Shown here: piece after piece, positions 52,834 to 63,956 of the stretch
Position numbering within the stretch: position 1 is the stretch's first letter
Layout: every line of letters starts with the position of its first letter
The notes under the pieces: generated by a model
What the model was told of the DNA's origin: nothing
Database searches by the model: none
The model's input: the letters and a program-made list of their open reading frames with translations, nothing else
Position numbers and translations under genes: made by a program
NCBI GenBank assembly: GCA_016213205.1
Contig: JACRAZ010000106.1
Coordinates: 1 to 64,000 of the forward strand
DNA from: Burkholderiales bacterium
GTDB lineage: Bacteria; Pseudomonadota; Gammaproteobacteria; Burkholderiales; Burkholderiaceae_C
Length of the DNA: 64,000 nucleotides
Reading direction: 5' to 3'

Positions 52834-54918
52834 ATGAGCGAACCCGTCACCTACGAAACCCGCGGCCCGGTGGCCGTGATCAAGATGGACAAGCCGCCGG
52901 TCAACAGCCTGGGCGCCGCGCTGCGCACCGGCATTGCCGATGCGGTGGAGCGCGCGCAGGCCGATGCCGCCGTCAAGGCCATCGTGCTGACGGGCACCGC
53001 GCGTGCCTTCTCGGCCGGTGCCGACGTCACCGAGTTCGGCACCCCCAACGCCGCGCGCGAGCCGAACCTTCGGGTGCTGATCGACTATGTCGAGCGCACC
53101 GAGAAGCCGGTGATCGCCGCGATCGCGGGCCAGTGCCTGGGCGGCGGCTTCGAGCTGGCCATGGGCTGCCACTACCGCGTGGCGCTGGCCGATGCGCAAC
53201 TGGGCCTGCCCGAAGTGAAGATCGGCCTGCTGCCCGGCGCCACCGGCACGCAGCGCCTGCCGCGCCTGATCGGCCTGGAAGCCGCGCTGAACATGTGCGT
53301 GGGCGGCAGCCCCGTGGCGGCCGAGAAGTTCGCCGGCACGCCGCTGCTGGACAAGCTGATCACCGGCGACCTGGTGGACGGCGCGGTGGCCTTTGCCGCC
53401 GAAGTGGCCGACAAGCCGATCCGCCGCGTGCGCGATCTGAAGGTGCGGGACCCGCAGGGCGAGGCCTTCCTGCAGTTTGCGCGCAACACCGTCGGCGCGA
53501 TGGCCGGCCCCTACCCGGCGCCGCTGAAGTGCCTGGAAGCCGTGGCCAACAGCCTGACCAAGTCGTTCGACGACGGTTGCAAGCTCGAGCGTGAAGGCTT
53601 CATGGCGCTGATGCAATCGCCCGAATCGCGCGCGCTGCGCCACATCTTCGGGGCCGAGCGTGCGGCCACCAAGATCCCGGGCCTGCCCGAGAACACCCCG
53701 CTGCGCGAGATCAAGAAGGTGGGCGTCATCGGTGCCGGCACCATGGGCGGCGGCATCACGATGAACTTCCTGAACGCCGGCATCCCGGTGGTGCTGCTCG
53801 AGATGAAGCAGGAAGCGCTGGACCGCGGCCTGAAGACCATCCGCACCAACTACGAGAACTCGGCCAAGAAGGGCAAGCTCAAGCCCGAGCAGGTGGAACA
53901 GCGCATGGGCCTGGTCACGCCCACGCTCAGCTACGACGGCATGAAGGACGTGGACCTGGTCATCGAGGCCGTGTTCGAGAACATGGACGTGAAGGAAACC
54001 GTGTTCCGCACGCTCGACGAAGTGTGCAAGCCCGGCGCCATCCTGGCCTCCAACACCTCGTATCTCAACATCGACAAGATCGCCACCTTCACCAAGCGCC
54101 CCGGCGACGTGATCGGCCTGCACTTCTTCAGCCCGGCCAACGTGATGCGCCTGCTGGAAATCGTGCGTGGCGCGCAGACCGCACCCGATGTGCTGGCCAC
54201 CAGCCTGGCGCTGGGCAAGAAGATCAAGAAGGTCGCGGTGATCTCCGGCGTGTGCGACGGCTTCATCGGCAACCGCATGCTGGCGCGCTACGGCGCCGCC
54301 GCGCAGGGCCTGATCAACGCCGGCGCGCTGCCGCAGCAGATCGACGGCGCGCTGCAGAAGTTCGGCATGGCGATGGGTCCGTTCCGCATGGGCGACCTGG
54401 CCGGCCTGGACATCGGCTGGGCCACGCGCAAGCGCAAGGCCGCCGAGGCCGGCGTGGAGTTGAAGCCCATCGTGGCCGACAAGCTGTGCGAGGCCGGCCG
54501 CTTCGGCCAGAAGACGGGTGCCGGCTGGTACCGCTACGAAGCCGGCAAGCGCGACCCGATCCCCGACGCGCTGACCGAACAGCTGATCACCGAGTACCGT
54601 GCCGCCAACGGCATCACGCCGCGCACGATCAGCGATGCGGAAGTGGTGGAGCGCTGCATCTTCGCGCTGGTGAACGAAGGCGCCCGCATCCTCGAGGAAG
54701 GCATTGCCGCCCGCGCCTCGGACATCGACCTCGTCTACCTCAACGGCTACGGCTTCCCCGCGCACCGCGGCGGCCCGATGCTCTATGCCGACATGGTGGG
54801 CCTGCCCAACGTGGTGCGCGCGCTGCGCAAGTTCGCCGCCGAGCCGGGTGCCGACAAGTCGTGGCAGCCCGCGCCGCTGCTGCTCAAGCTCGCCGCCGAA
54901 GGCAAGAACTTCAATTAA
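52834..54918 (+). CDS. enoyl-CoA hydratase/3-hydroxyacyl-CoA dehydrogenase fusion (PimF/FadB type)
   Basis: A 694-residue bifunctional enzyme. The N-terminal crotonase domain has GTARAFSAGADVTEFG and AGQCLGGGFELAMGC (oxyanion hole), and PEVKIGLLPGATGTQRLPR carries the catalytic Glu. The 3-hydroxyacyl-CoA dehydrogenase domain begins at about residue 295 (VGVIGAGTMGGGITMNFL, NAD site) with the catalytic His in IGLHFFSPANVM. It hydrates enoyl-CoA and oxidises the 3-hydroxy product. AGAGAGAG precedes the ATG. It is followed 17 nt later by the thiolase, completing the spiral. Confidence 0.95.
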   Translation: MSEPVTYETRGPVAVIKMDKPPVNSLGAALRTGIADAVERAQADAAVKAIVLTGTARAFSAGADVTEFGTPNAAREPNLRVLIDYVERTEKPVIAAIAGQCLGGGFELAMGCHYRVALADAQLGLPEVKIGLLPGATGTQRLPRLIGLEAALNMCVGGSPVAAEKFAGTPLLDKLITGDLVDGAVAFAAEVADKPIRRVRDLKVRDPQGEAFLQFARNTVGAMAGPYPAPLKCLEAVANSLTKSFDDGCKLEREGFMALMQSPESRALRHIFGAERAATKIPGLPENTPLREIKKVGVIGAGTMGGGITMNFLNAGIPVVLLEMKQEALDRGLKTIRTNYENSAKKGKLKPEQVEQRMGLVTPTLSYDGMKDVDLVIEAVFENMDVKETVFRTLDEVCKPGAILASNTSYLNIDKIATFTKRPGDVIGLHFFSPANVMRLLEIVRGAQTAPDVLATSLALGKKIKKVAVISGVCDGFIGNRMLARYGAAAQGLINAGALPQQIDGALQKFGMAMGPFRMGDLAGLDIGWATRKRKAAEAGVELKPIVADKLCEAGRFGQKTGAGWYRYEAGKRDPIPDALTEQLITEYRAANGITPRTISDAEVVERCIFALVNEGARILEEGIAARASDIDLVYLNGYGFPAHRGGPMLYADMVGLPNVVRALRKFAAEPGADKSWQPAPLLLKLAAEGKNFN

Positions 54919-54935
54919 ATCCTGAGGACTCCACC

Positions 54936-56114
54936 ATGACCGAAGTCGTCATCGTCTCCACCGCGCGCACCGGCCTGGCCAAGAGCTGGAAGGGCGCTTT
55001 CAACATGACCTACGGCGCCACGCTGGCCGGCCATGTGATCGAACACGCCGTCCAGCGCGCGGGCATCGACCCCGCTGAAGTCGAGGACGTGATCCTCGGC
55101 GGCAGCCTCACCGAGGGCACCACCGGCGGCAACATCGCCCGCGTGGCCGCGCTGCGCGCGGGCCTGCCGGTCACCACCGGCGGTGTGTCGATCAACCGCT
55201 TCTGCTCCTCGGGCCTGCAGGCCATCGCGATGGCCGCGCAGCGCATCATCGTCGACAAGGCCCCCGTGATGGTGGCCGGCGGCGTGGAGAGCATCTCCTG
55301 CGTGCAGAACGAGACCAACCGCCACATGCGCGCCGACCCGGCGATGCTGGAGCGCAAGCCCGAGATCTACTGGAGCATGCTGCAGACCGCCGAGATGGTG
55401 GCCAAGCGCTACAACATCTCCAAGCTCGCGCAGGACGAGTACGGCGTGCGCAGCCAGCAGCGCGCGGCGGCCGCCGCCGCGGCCGGCAAGTTCAACGACG
55501 AGATCGTGCCGATGACCACCGTGATGGGTGTCGTCGACAAGGCCACCGGCCGCCTCACCCGCAAGGAAGTCACGATCAACTCGGACGAGGGCATCCGCCC
55601 GGACACCACGCTCGAAGGCGTGCAGAAGATCCGCTCGGCCATGCCCGGCGGCGTGGTGACGGCCGGCAATGCCAGCCAGTTCTCCGACGGCGCCTCGGTC
55701 TGCGTGCTGATGGACAGCAAGCTCGCGCAGCAGCGCAACATCCAGCCGATGGGCATCTTCCGCGGCTTCGCGGTGGCTGGCTGCGAGCCGGATGAAATGG
55801 GCATCGGCCCGGTGTTCGCGATCCCGCGCCTGCTCGAGCGCACCGGCGTCAAGCTGGAGGACGTGGGCCTGTGGGAGCTGAACGAGGCCTTCGCCTGCCA
55901 GGTGCTGTACTGCCGCGACAAGCTGGGCATTCCCGACGAGCGCCTGAACGTCAACGGCGGCGCCATCGCCGTGGGCCACCCCTACGGCGTGACTGGCTCG
56001 CGCCTGACCGGCCATGCGCTGATCGAAGGCAAGCGCCGCGGCGCGAAGTACGTCGTCGTGACGATGTGCATCGGCGGCGGCCAGGGCGCAGCGGGCCTGT
56101 TCGAGGTTTGCTGA
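54936..56114 (+). CDS. acetyl-CoA acyltransferase (thiolase)
   Basis: A 392-residue thiolase. The nucleophilic Cys is in SINRFCSSGLQAIAMAA (about residue 90), the His in NVNGGAIAVGHPYGVTG and the second Cys in VVTMCIGGGQGAAGLF. It cleaves 3-ketoacyl-CoA with CoA to release acetyl-CoA, the last step of the encoded beta-oxidation; in pim operons this is PimB. CTGAGGA lies before the ATG. Confidence 0.95.
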   Translation: MTEVVIVSTARTGLAKSWKGAFNMTYGATLAGHVIEHAVQRAGIDPAEVEDVILGGSLTEGTTGGNIARVAALRAGLPVTTGGVSINRFCSSGLQAIAMAAQRIIVDKAPVMVAGGVESISCVQNETNRHMRADPAMLERKPEIYWSMLQTAEMVAKRYNISKLAQDEYGVRSQQRAAAAAAAGKFNDEIVPMTTVMGVVDKATGRLTRKEVTINSDEGIRPDTTLEGVQKIRSAMPGGVVTAGNASQFSDGASVCVLMDSKLAQQRNIQPMGIFRGFAVAGCEPDEMGIGPVFAIPRLLERTGVKLEDVGLWELNEAFACQVLYCRDKLGIPDERLNVNGGAIAVGHPYGVTGSRLTGHALIEGKRRGAKYVVVTMCIGGGQGAAGLFEVC

Positions 56115-56153
56115 ACCCCCCACTCGCGACACCACTGCAAGGCGACCACCATC

Positions 56154-56999
56154 ATGACCGCTGTGCTCACTTCCTCCTCGCCCGTGCTTGCCCGGTCGCC
56201 CGCAGTGGCGACCCCGTCCGCCCCGCAAGGACGGTTGTCCACCGCGGCACCGGTGGTGCACCCCGACCTGCGCCCGAACGAGAACCACAGCGTCGAACAG
56301 GGCGCCTGGTTCGCCGCGCTGTCGCCCGAGCTGCGTCAGGCCATCCTGGCGCGGGCCCGGGTGCGGCATGTCAGCCGCGGCACGCTGCTCGTGCGGCGCG
56401 GCAACCATGCCAGTGATTGGGTGGGCGTGGCCAGCGGCGCGCTGCGCCTGGGCACCGACCTGTGCGATGGCCGCAGCTTCACGCTCGACCTGCTGGGCCC
56501 GGGCGACTGGTACGGCGACATCGAGCTGATGGACGGCGGCCTGTGCAGCCTGGAGATCCGTGCCCACGTGAACAGCACGCTGCTCTTGGTGTGCAAGCAC
56601 GACCTGCATGCGCTGATCCAGGGCCAGCCCGAGCTGCACCAGGCGCTGCTGCAGCTGGATTGCCGGCGCCTGCGCCACATGCTGCGCCGGATGGAAGAGC
56701 TGCAGACCGCACCGCTGGCGCAGCGCGTGGCGATGCAGCTGCAGCGCCTGCTGCGCCAGTTCGGCCGGCCGTGCACCATCGGCACCCGCATCGACGTGGC
56801 GCTGCCGCAAAGCGACCTGGCCAGCCTGCTGTGCGCGAGCCGGCAGCGCATCAACGGCGTGCTGCGCGCGATGCAGGCGCAGGGCGTGGTCACCACCACG
56901 CACGCCCGCATCACCGTGCTGGACCCGCTGCGCCTGGACGCGCTGGCGCAAGGGGCCGCGCTGGTGCCCGGCGCCGCCGGCGAGGCCGAGGCCGACTGA
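56154..56999 (+). CDS. Crp/Fnr-family transcription regulator
   Basis: A 281-residue regulator with a cyclic-nucleotide-binding-like beta-roll (residues 55-160: GTLLVRRGNHASDWVGVASGALRLG, GDWYGDIELMD) and a C-terminal winged helix (LPQSDLASLLCASRQRINGVLRAMQ). The first 45 residues are an unstructured extension and contain no cysteine, so it lacks the [4Fe-4S] ligands of a redox-sensing FNR. It follows the thiolase by 40 nt and may be part of the operon as its feedback regulator. The ligand is unknown. Confidence 0.87.
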   Translation: MTAVLTSSSPVLARSPAVATPSAPQGRLSTAAPVVHPDLRPNENHSVEQGAWFAALSPELRQAILARARVRHVSRGTLLVRRGNHASDWVGVASGALRLGTDLCDGRSFTLDLLGPGDWYGDIELMDGGLCSLEIRAHVNSTLLLVCKHDLHALIQGQPELHQALLQLDCRRLRHMLRRMEELQTAPLAQRVAMQLQRLLRQFGRPCTIGTRIDVALPQSDLASLLCASRQRINGVLRAMQAQGVVTTTHARITVLDPLRLDALAQGAALVPGAAGEAEAD

Positions 57000-57052
57000 G
57001 TTCGCCCCCTGCGGCGCGGCCGGGCGGGCCTGCCACCGCGGCCGGCCCGCCC

Positions 57053-58045
57053 TCAGCGTTGCCAGCCGAGCAGGAACTCGACGATCGGCGCGTTGTACTC
57101 GTCCAGCCAGTAGTGCAGCGCCGCGCTGCGGGCCCCGCCCTGCAGCGTGAACGGCGCTGTCTCGGCAAAGCCGTGCGCCACGAGCTGCGTGCGCACGCGC
57201 TCGGTGCAGCTGAGGTCGTTGATCCCGTCGTTGGCGTGATGGAAGACCCGGAAGCCCGGCCTGCGCGTGCCGGGGGCCGTGTCCCAGGGCTGTTCGTTCG
57301 CGAAGCGTACGGCGGCGCAGGCACCCGGCTCGGTGATCTGCCGGCCGGTGTCGTTGTCGTAGCCGGCCCCGGCCACGTTGGCCCGGTCGCCGGCGCGGCG
57401 GGTGCAGTCACGCGTCCAGCCGTAGGGGTCGCCCGAGGCCACCGGCGCCACGGCCGTCACCCGATCCGCGAAGCGGCTGGCCGCCCGAACGGCCATGTAG
57501 CCACCGGACGAGTGCCCCACCAGGAAGGTGTCGGTGCGCCCGCCCGCCGGGCGCAGGCCCGGCACCAGCTCGCGCAGCACCACGTCGATGTAGGGCAGGT
57601 CGAGGTTGTCGCGCGCACGCACCTCGTCGTCCCAGACCTTGCCGCACACGCGGCCCAGACGATCGGTGACCTGGTCGTGTGAATCCAGCAGGAAGACGGC
57701 CAGGCCGCGCGCCAGCGCCAGCTCGCTGAACTTCGGCTGGGCGGCGATCTCCGCGGCGTTGGCCACGCAGAAGTTGGTGTAGGACCCGCCCCCGCCGTGC
57801 ATCACCAGCACCGCTTCGCCGCGCCAGCCCGCGGGCAGCTTCCACAGCACCGGGCGCTCCAGCCCGCCCGCCGACAGCACCGTGCGTTGCCAGCCGGCCG
57901 CGCGGCACTGGCCTTCCTGCGGCGTGAGCCCCGGTGTGCCGGCGCCGGGTGCGCCGCTGGCGGTGGCCTCCGCGCCGCCGCAGGCGGGCAACGTGCCCAC
58001 CAGCACGGCCAGACCAACCCCCGACAGCACCCTGCGCCACCCCAT
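57053..58045 (-). CDS. PHB-depolymerase-like esterase lipoprotein (LpqC type)
   Basis: A 330-residue alpha/beta-hydrolase. The N-terminus is a signal with a lipobox-like TLPACG. Motifs are VLVMHGGGGSYTNF (oxyanion-hole region), LVGHSSGGYMAVRAA (catalytic Ser in GHSSG), and a C-terminal VFHHANDGINDL/LHYWLDEYN region with the likely Asp/His. The family includes feruloyl-esterase-like and polyhydroxybutyrate-depolymerase-like secreted enzymes. Several Cys suggest disulfides, consistent with export. It stands alone on the minus strand. Confidence 0.85.
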   Translation of the reverse strand: MGWRRVLSGVGLAVLVGTLPACGGAEATASGAPGAGTPGLTPQEGQCRAAGWQRTVLSAGGLERPVLWKLPAGWRGEAVLVMHGGGGSYTNFCVANAAEIAAQPKFSELALARGLAVFLLDSHDQVTDRLGRVCGKVWDDEVRARDNLDLPYIDVVLRELVPGLRPAGGRTDTFLVGHSSGGYMAVRAASRFADRVTAVAPVASGDPYGWTRDCTRRAGDRANVAGAGYDNDTGRQITEPGACAAVRFANEQPWDTAPGTRRPGFRVFHHANDGINDLSCTERVRTQLVAHGFAETAPFTLQGGARSAALHYWLDEYNAPIVEFLLGWQR

Positions 58046-58109
58046 CGCGCCAGCATACGCCGGCCCCTCGCGCGGCCGTGTTGCCGGCGTGCAAAGTGCC
58101 GCGTCTGCC

Positions 58110-59888
<1,779 letters not shown>

Positions 59889-59965
59889 CTCCTGGTGGGA
59901 GCGCCCGCCGCCGCATCTGCGCGCCACATGCCGATGGGGCCGGCACGTGGCCGTTGCGGGCACAC

Positions 59966-59985
59966 TTCGTCAGTATACTGACGAA
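59966..59985. promoter_or_regulatory. 20-bp perfect palindrome, probable MarR operator
   Basis: TTCGTCAGTATACTGACGAA, symmetrical over all 20 positions. It is 25 bp before the marR-type ATG at 60010 and 78 bp before the divergent dehydrogenase start. Size, symmetry and location fit an autoregulated MarR operator. Confidence 0.82.
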
Positions 59986-60009
59986 CAACCCGAACGCCCC
60001 ACCCCCCCG

Positions 60010-60483
60010 ATGACGAAGGCCAGCGCCCCGACGATCGACCTCGACAGCCTGCCCGGCCACCACATCCGCCGCCTGCAGCAGATTGCCGTGGCCATCTTCC
60101 TGCAGGAAACGCAGGACCAGGGCCTGACGCCGGTGCAGTACGCCGCGCTGCAGGCCTTGGCGAACGCGCCGGGCTTCGACCAGCGCACGCTGGCGCGCAC
60201 GATCGGCTTCGACACCTCCACCATGGCCGGCGTGATCGACCGCCTCGAGGCCCGCGGCCTGGTGCTGCGCGCCAACTCGCCTGATGACCGCCGCGTGCGC
60301 CTGCTCAGCCTCACCGACGCGGGCCGGCAGTTGCTGCTGGCCGCCGTGCCCGGCATGCGGCGCGCGCAGCAGCGCATGCTCGCGCCACTGCCACCAGCCG
60401 AGCGGGCCGAGTTCATGCGCATGCTGCGTGTGCTGGTGGAGGCCAACAACGAGCTCAGCCGGGCCCCCAGCGACGCCAGTTGA
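60010..60483 (+). CDS. MarR-family transcription regulator
   Basis: A 157-residue winged-helix regulator. The MarR core is VQYAALQALANAPGFDQRTLARTIGFDTSTMAGVIDRLEARGLVLRANSPDDRRVRLLSLTDAGRQLL; the DDRR wing motif is intact. It is likely to repress the divergent FadE-type gene and itself through the palindrome at 59966-59985, with an acyl-CoA or aromatic ligand relieving repression. The start at 60010 leaves a short polar N-terminus. Confidence 0.92.
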   Translation: MTKASAPTIDLDSLPGHHIRRLQQIAVAIFLQETQDQGLTPVQYAALQALANAPGFDQRTLARTIGFDTSTMAGVIDRLEARGLVLRANSPDDRRVRLLSLTDAGRQLLLAAVPGMRRAQQRMLAPLPPAERAEFMRMLRVLVEANNELSRAPSDAS

Positions 60484-60653
60484 CGACGCGTGCAGTGACG
60501 CCAGGCGCACCGACTTTGTGCGCCATGAAATGGTGCCGGGAGACGGGCCGAAAAGACGCCGCTCTTCGGCGCTTCTCCATCGAACCCCGTGGCTAGAGTG
60601 CCATGCATGCCGCAATGGGTTCGCGGCGCAGCGTGGCTTCGAGGGAGCCAGAC

Positions 60654-62204
60654 GTGAGATGGATTGACTTCAAGATCGGCACCCGCCTGGCCATCCTGAT
60701 GGGCGGTGTGCTGATGGTGACGGTGGGCATCACCGTCGCGGGCGTGTGGGGCACGAACGCGTTGTTCGGCACCTCGCGCCAGGTGGTGACACAGGACATG
60801 GCGCTGGCCACGCAGGCCGCGGAGATCCGGAACCTGGTGCTGCAGGCGCGGCGCTTCGAGAAGGATGCCTTCATCAACCTGGGTGAGCCCGACAAGCTCA
60901 AGGGCTACCTGGCCAAGTGGCAGCAGGCGGCGCAGCAGATGGAGCAGGCGCTGACGCAAGCGCGCCAGCTGGCGCTCACGGCCGAGAACGCGCAGGCCCT
61001 CGACAAGATCGCGGCCGACCAGAAGGCCTATGCCGCGGGCTTCCAGGCCACGGTGGAGGCCATCCGCAGCGGGCGCATCGGCAACACGCAGCAGGCCAAC
61101 ACCGACATCGGCCAGGCCAAGCAGTACACCCACGGCATGGAGGCCGCCAGCGACGCCGTGACCAGCCGTGCGCTGGCACGCGCCGCGCACGCGATGGAAG
61201 AGATCGACGCGGTGCGCCAGCGTGCCGCCGCGCTGCAGCTGGGCCTGGCGGTGGTGGGCATCGGGGTGGCCTGCGGCTGCTGCTGGGCGGTGACGCGATC
61301 GATCACGCAACCCATCCACGAGGCCGTGCGCGTGGCCGAAGTGGTGGCCGCGGGCGACCTGCGCTCACGCATCGGCAGCGACCGGCGCGACGAAACCGGC
61401 CAGCTCTTGGCCGCGCTGGGCCGCATGAACGACAGCCTGGTGCAGATCGTCGGCCAGGTGCGCCAGGCCTCGGACTCGATTGCCACCGGCTCGCAGCAGA
61501 TCGCCACCGGCAACGCCGACCTGAGCCAGCGCACCGAGTCGCAGGCCAGCAACCTGCAGCAGACGGCCTCGGCGATGGAGCAGATGACCGGCACCGTGAA
61601 CCACAACGCCGACAACGCGCGCCAGGCCAACGAGCTCGCCGCCGCGGCCTGCCAGGCCGCCGCCGACGGTGGCAGCGTGGTCGGCAACGTGGTGACGACC
61701 ATGGCCGACATCAGCGCCAGCTCGAAGAAGATCGCCGACATCATCGGCGTGATCGACGGCATCGCGTTCCAGACCAACATCCTGGCGCTCAATGCCGCGG
61801 TGGAGTCGGCCCGTGCCGGCGAGCATGGCCGCGGCTTCGCGGTGGTGGCCGCCGAGGTGCGCGCGCTGGCCCAGCGCAGCGCCACCGCGGCGCGCGAGAT
61901 CAAGGGCCTGATCGGCGAGAGCGTGGACAAGGTCGAGGCCGGCACCCGGCTGGTGGACCAGGCCGGCCACTCGATCCAGGACATCGTGACCCAGGTGCAG
62001 CGCGTGAGCATGCTGATCGGCGAGATCAGCAGCACCAGCGCCGAGCAGACCGGCGGCATCGGCCAGATCAGCACCGCGGTGAACCAGCTCGACCACATGA
62101 CGCAGCAGAACGCCGCGTTGGTGGAAGAAAGCGCTGCCGCCGCCGCCAGCCTGAACCAGCAGGCCGCGCGCCTGGCCGAGACGGTGGCCCTGTTCCGGCT
62201 TTAG
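60654..62204 (+). CDS. methyl-accepting chemotaxis protein
   Basis: A 516-residue chemoreceptor. A first membrane helix (TRLAILMGGVLMVTVGITVAGVW) is followed by a periplasmic four-helix-type sensor domain (residues 35-185), a second membrane helix with an unusual CGCC run (LAVVGIGVACGCCWAVT), a HAMP domain and the signalling hairpin tip DGIAFQTNILALNAAVESARAGEHGRGFAVVAAEVRALAQ. The start is best placed at the GTG at 60654 (VRWIDFKIG), which has GAGGGAG 7 nt upstream; an ATG at 60603 would add 17 non-conserved residues. No CheW-binding pentapeptide tail is seen. Confidence 0.92.
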   Translation: MRWIDFKIGTRLAILMGGVLMVTVGITVAGVWGTNALFGTSRQVVTQDMALATQAAEIRNLVLQARRFEKDAFINLGEPDKLKGYLAKWQQAAQQMEQALTQARQLALTAENAQALDKIAADQKAYAAGFQATVEAIRSGRIGNTQQANTDIGQAKQYTHGMEAASDAVTSRALARAAHAMEEIDAVRQRAAALQLGLAVVGIGVACGCCWAVTRSITQPIHEAVRVAEVVAAGDLRSRIGSDRRDETGQLLAALGRMNDSLVQIVGQVRQASDSIATGSQQIATGNADLSQRTESQASNLQQTASAMEQMTGTVNHNADNARQANELAAAACQAAADGGSVVGNVVTTMADISASSKKIADIIGVIDGIAFQTNILALNAAVESARAGEHGRGFAVVAAEVRALAQRSATAAREIKGLIGESVDKVEAGTRLVDQAGHSIQDIVTQVQRVSMLIGEISSTSAEQTGGIGQISTAVNQLDHMTQQNAALVEESAAAAASLNQQAARLAETVALFRL

Positions 62205-62950
62205 CCGGCGCTGCCCGGGTGGCGCAGCCGGCGATCGAACAGGCTGAACAGGCGCTCCCAGTGGCGCTCGGCGGCCACGCGGTTGTAGATGGCGCCGCGC
62301 TGCGGGAACACGAAGCCGTGCTCCACGCCCGGGTACCACTCGATGCGGTGCGGCGTGCCGGCCGCCTGGAGCGCTGCCTCGAGCTGCTGGATGTCGGCCG
62401 GCGGCGCCCACTTGTCGATCTCGGCGCAGGCGAAGTAGCTCTCGCAGCGGATCTTCGGCGCCATCCGGTGCGGTGAATCCGGTGCCTCGGTGGCCATGTT
62501 GGCGCCGTGGATCGAGGCGATGCAGCGCAGCCGCTGCGGGAAGGCGGCCGCGGCCCACATCACGAAGGGCCCGCTCATGCAGTAGCCCACCGCGCCGATG
62601 CGGGTGGCATCGGCCTCGGGCAGCGCATCCACGTACTGCAGCATGGCCCGGGTGTCGACTTCGGTGCTGCGGGCATCGAGCGAGCGCATGTGCGCGAACA
62701 TCTCGGCCAGCAGCGGCTCGGTGCGCTCCTTCAGCACGTATTCGCGGGTGCGGCGGTAGTACAGGTTGGGCAGCACCACGCAATAGCCCACCGCGGCGAG
62801 GCGGCGCGCCATGTCGTGCAGCTCTTCGCGCTTGCCGGGTGCGTCCATGTAGAACAGCACCACCGGAAAGGGGCCGCCCTCCTCCGGGTGCACGACGAAG
62901 CTGTTCATCGCGCCATCGGCGGTGGGGATGTCGACGTGGTGTTCGATCAT
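62201..62950 (-). CDS. dienelactone hydrolase family protein
   Basis: A 249-residue alpha/beta-hydrolase. The dienelactone-hydrolase pattern is clear: PFPVVLFYMDAPGKREE, GYCVVLPNLYYRR, and the nucleophile Cys in IGAVGYCMSGPFVMWAAA, with the later His in WYPGVEHGFVFPQR. The Cys nucleophile places it with DLH rather than Ser esterases. It probably cleaves a lactone or ester in aromatic or carboxylic-acid breakdown. It ends overlapping the chemoreceptor stop by 4 bp and is 22 nt downstream of the TctC-type gene, so the two are co-transcribed. Confidence 0.9.
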   Translation of the reverse strand: MIEHHVDIPTADGAMNSFVVHPEEGGPFPVVLFYMDAPGKREELHDMARRLAAVGYCVVLPNLYYRRTREYVLKERTEPLLAEMFAHMRSLDARSTEVDTRAMLQYVDALPEADATRIGAVGYCMSGPFVMWAAAAFPQRLRCIASIHGANMATEAPDSPHRMAPKIRCESYFACAEIDKWAPPADIQQLEAALQAAGTPHRIEWYPGVEHGFVFPQRGAIYNRVAAERHWERLFSLFDRRLRHPGSAG

Positions 62951-62972
62951 GGCGTGGCCTCGGGCAAGCCGG

Positions 62973-63956
62973 TCAGTCCAGCGTGACCTTCGCGTCGCGG
63001 ATCACCTTGCCCCACTTGCTGGTTTCGGTGGCGATGAAGGCGCTGAACTCCTCCGGCGTGCTGCCCACCGGCACGGTGCCCATCGCGTCGAGCTTGGCCT
63101 TCACGTCGTCCAGGCGCACGATCTTGGCCACCTCGTCGGCCACGCGCTTGACGATCTCGCGCGGCGTGCCCGCCGGCGCCAGGATGCCGGCCCAGGTGCT
63201 GCCGGTGAAGCCGGCCAGCCCTTGCTCGATGAAGGTGGGCACCTCGGGCAGCGCGGCCAGGCGCTTGTCGCTGGCCACGCCGATCAGCCGCACCTTGCCG
63301 GATTTGCCGGGCTGGATCAGGCCCGAGGCCGCGTCGAGGAACAGCTCGATCTGCCCCCCCATCAGGTCGGCCAGCGCCGGTGCCGCGCCGCGGTAGGGGA
63401 TGTGCACCATGAAGGTCTTGGTCACGGCCTTCAGGTACTCGGTGGTCAGGTGCGCGGCCGAGCCGTTGCCGCTGGAGCCGAAACTCACCTTGCCGGGGTT
63501 CTTGCGGGCAAAGTCGACCAGCTCGCTGACGGACTTGAACGGCGCGTTGTTGTTCACCGCCGCCACCAGCGGCGACTGCCCGATCAGCGACACCGCGAGC
63601 AGGTCCTTCTTCGGGTCGTAGGGCAGTTTGGGGTAGAGCGTGGTGTTGGCCGCGAAGGCCGCGATCACCACGCCGAAGGTCTGGCCATCGGGCGCGGCCT
63701 TGGCCACCGCGTCGACACCGACGATGCTGTTGCTGCCGGGCTTGTTCTCGATGGTGACCACCTGGCCCAGGCGTTCACCGAGCTTCTGCGCGATGAGCCG
63801 TGCCGTGACGTCGGTGAAGCCCCCCGGCGTGTAGGGCACGATGAAGCGGATCGGCTTGCTCGGCCAGGCCTGGGCCAGTGCCTGCGGTGCCGCCAGCGCC
63901 GCGGCGCCGGCGCCCAGCAGGCCATGGAAGCGGCGGCGGGTGAAGTGGGCAGTCAT
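62973..63956 (-). CDS. Bug/TctC-type periplasmic binding protein
   Basis: A 327-residue exported binding protein of the tripartite tricarboxylate transporter family, greatly expanded in Burkholderiales. The signal sequence RRRFHGLLGAGAAALAAPQALA is Tat-like (twin/triple Arg). Family motifs are KPIRFIVPYTPGGFTDVTARLIAQKL, VTIENKPGSNSIVGVDAVAKAAPDG and the later HIPYRGAAPALADLMGGQIELF. It captures a carboxylate or similar ligand in the periplasm. No TctA/TctB partner lies in the window. It is followed by the dienelactone hydrolase. Confidence 0.93.
   Translation of the reverse strand: MTAHFTRRRFHGLLGAGAAALAAPQALAQAWPSKPIRFIVPYTPGGFTDVTARLIAQKLGERLGQVVTIENKPGSNSIVGVDAVAKAAPDGQTFGVVIAAFAANTTLYPKLPYDPKKDLLAVSLIGQSPLVAAVNNNAPFKSVSELVDFARKNPGKVSFGSSGNGSAAHLTTEYLKAVTKTFMVHIPYRGAAPALADLMGGQIELFLDAASGLIQPGKSGKVRLIGVASDKRLAALPEVPTFIEQGLAGFTGSTWAGILAPAGTPREIVKRVADEVAKIVRLDDVKAKLDAMGTVPVGSTPEEFSAFIATETSKWGKVIRDAKVTLD

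Noticed and set aside
56154..56999. The Crp/Fnr-family gene as the oxygen sensor for the FNR-type boxes
   Set aside because: It lacks the N-terminal cysteines needed for an FNR [4Fe-4S] cluster and belongs to the beta-oxidation operon; the true FNR/Anr is expected elsewhere.
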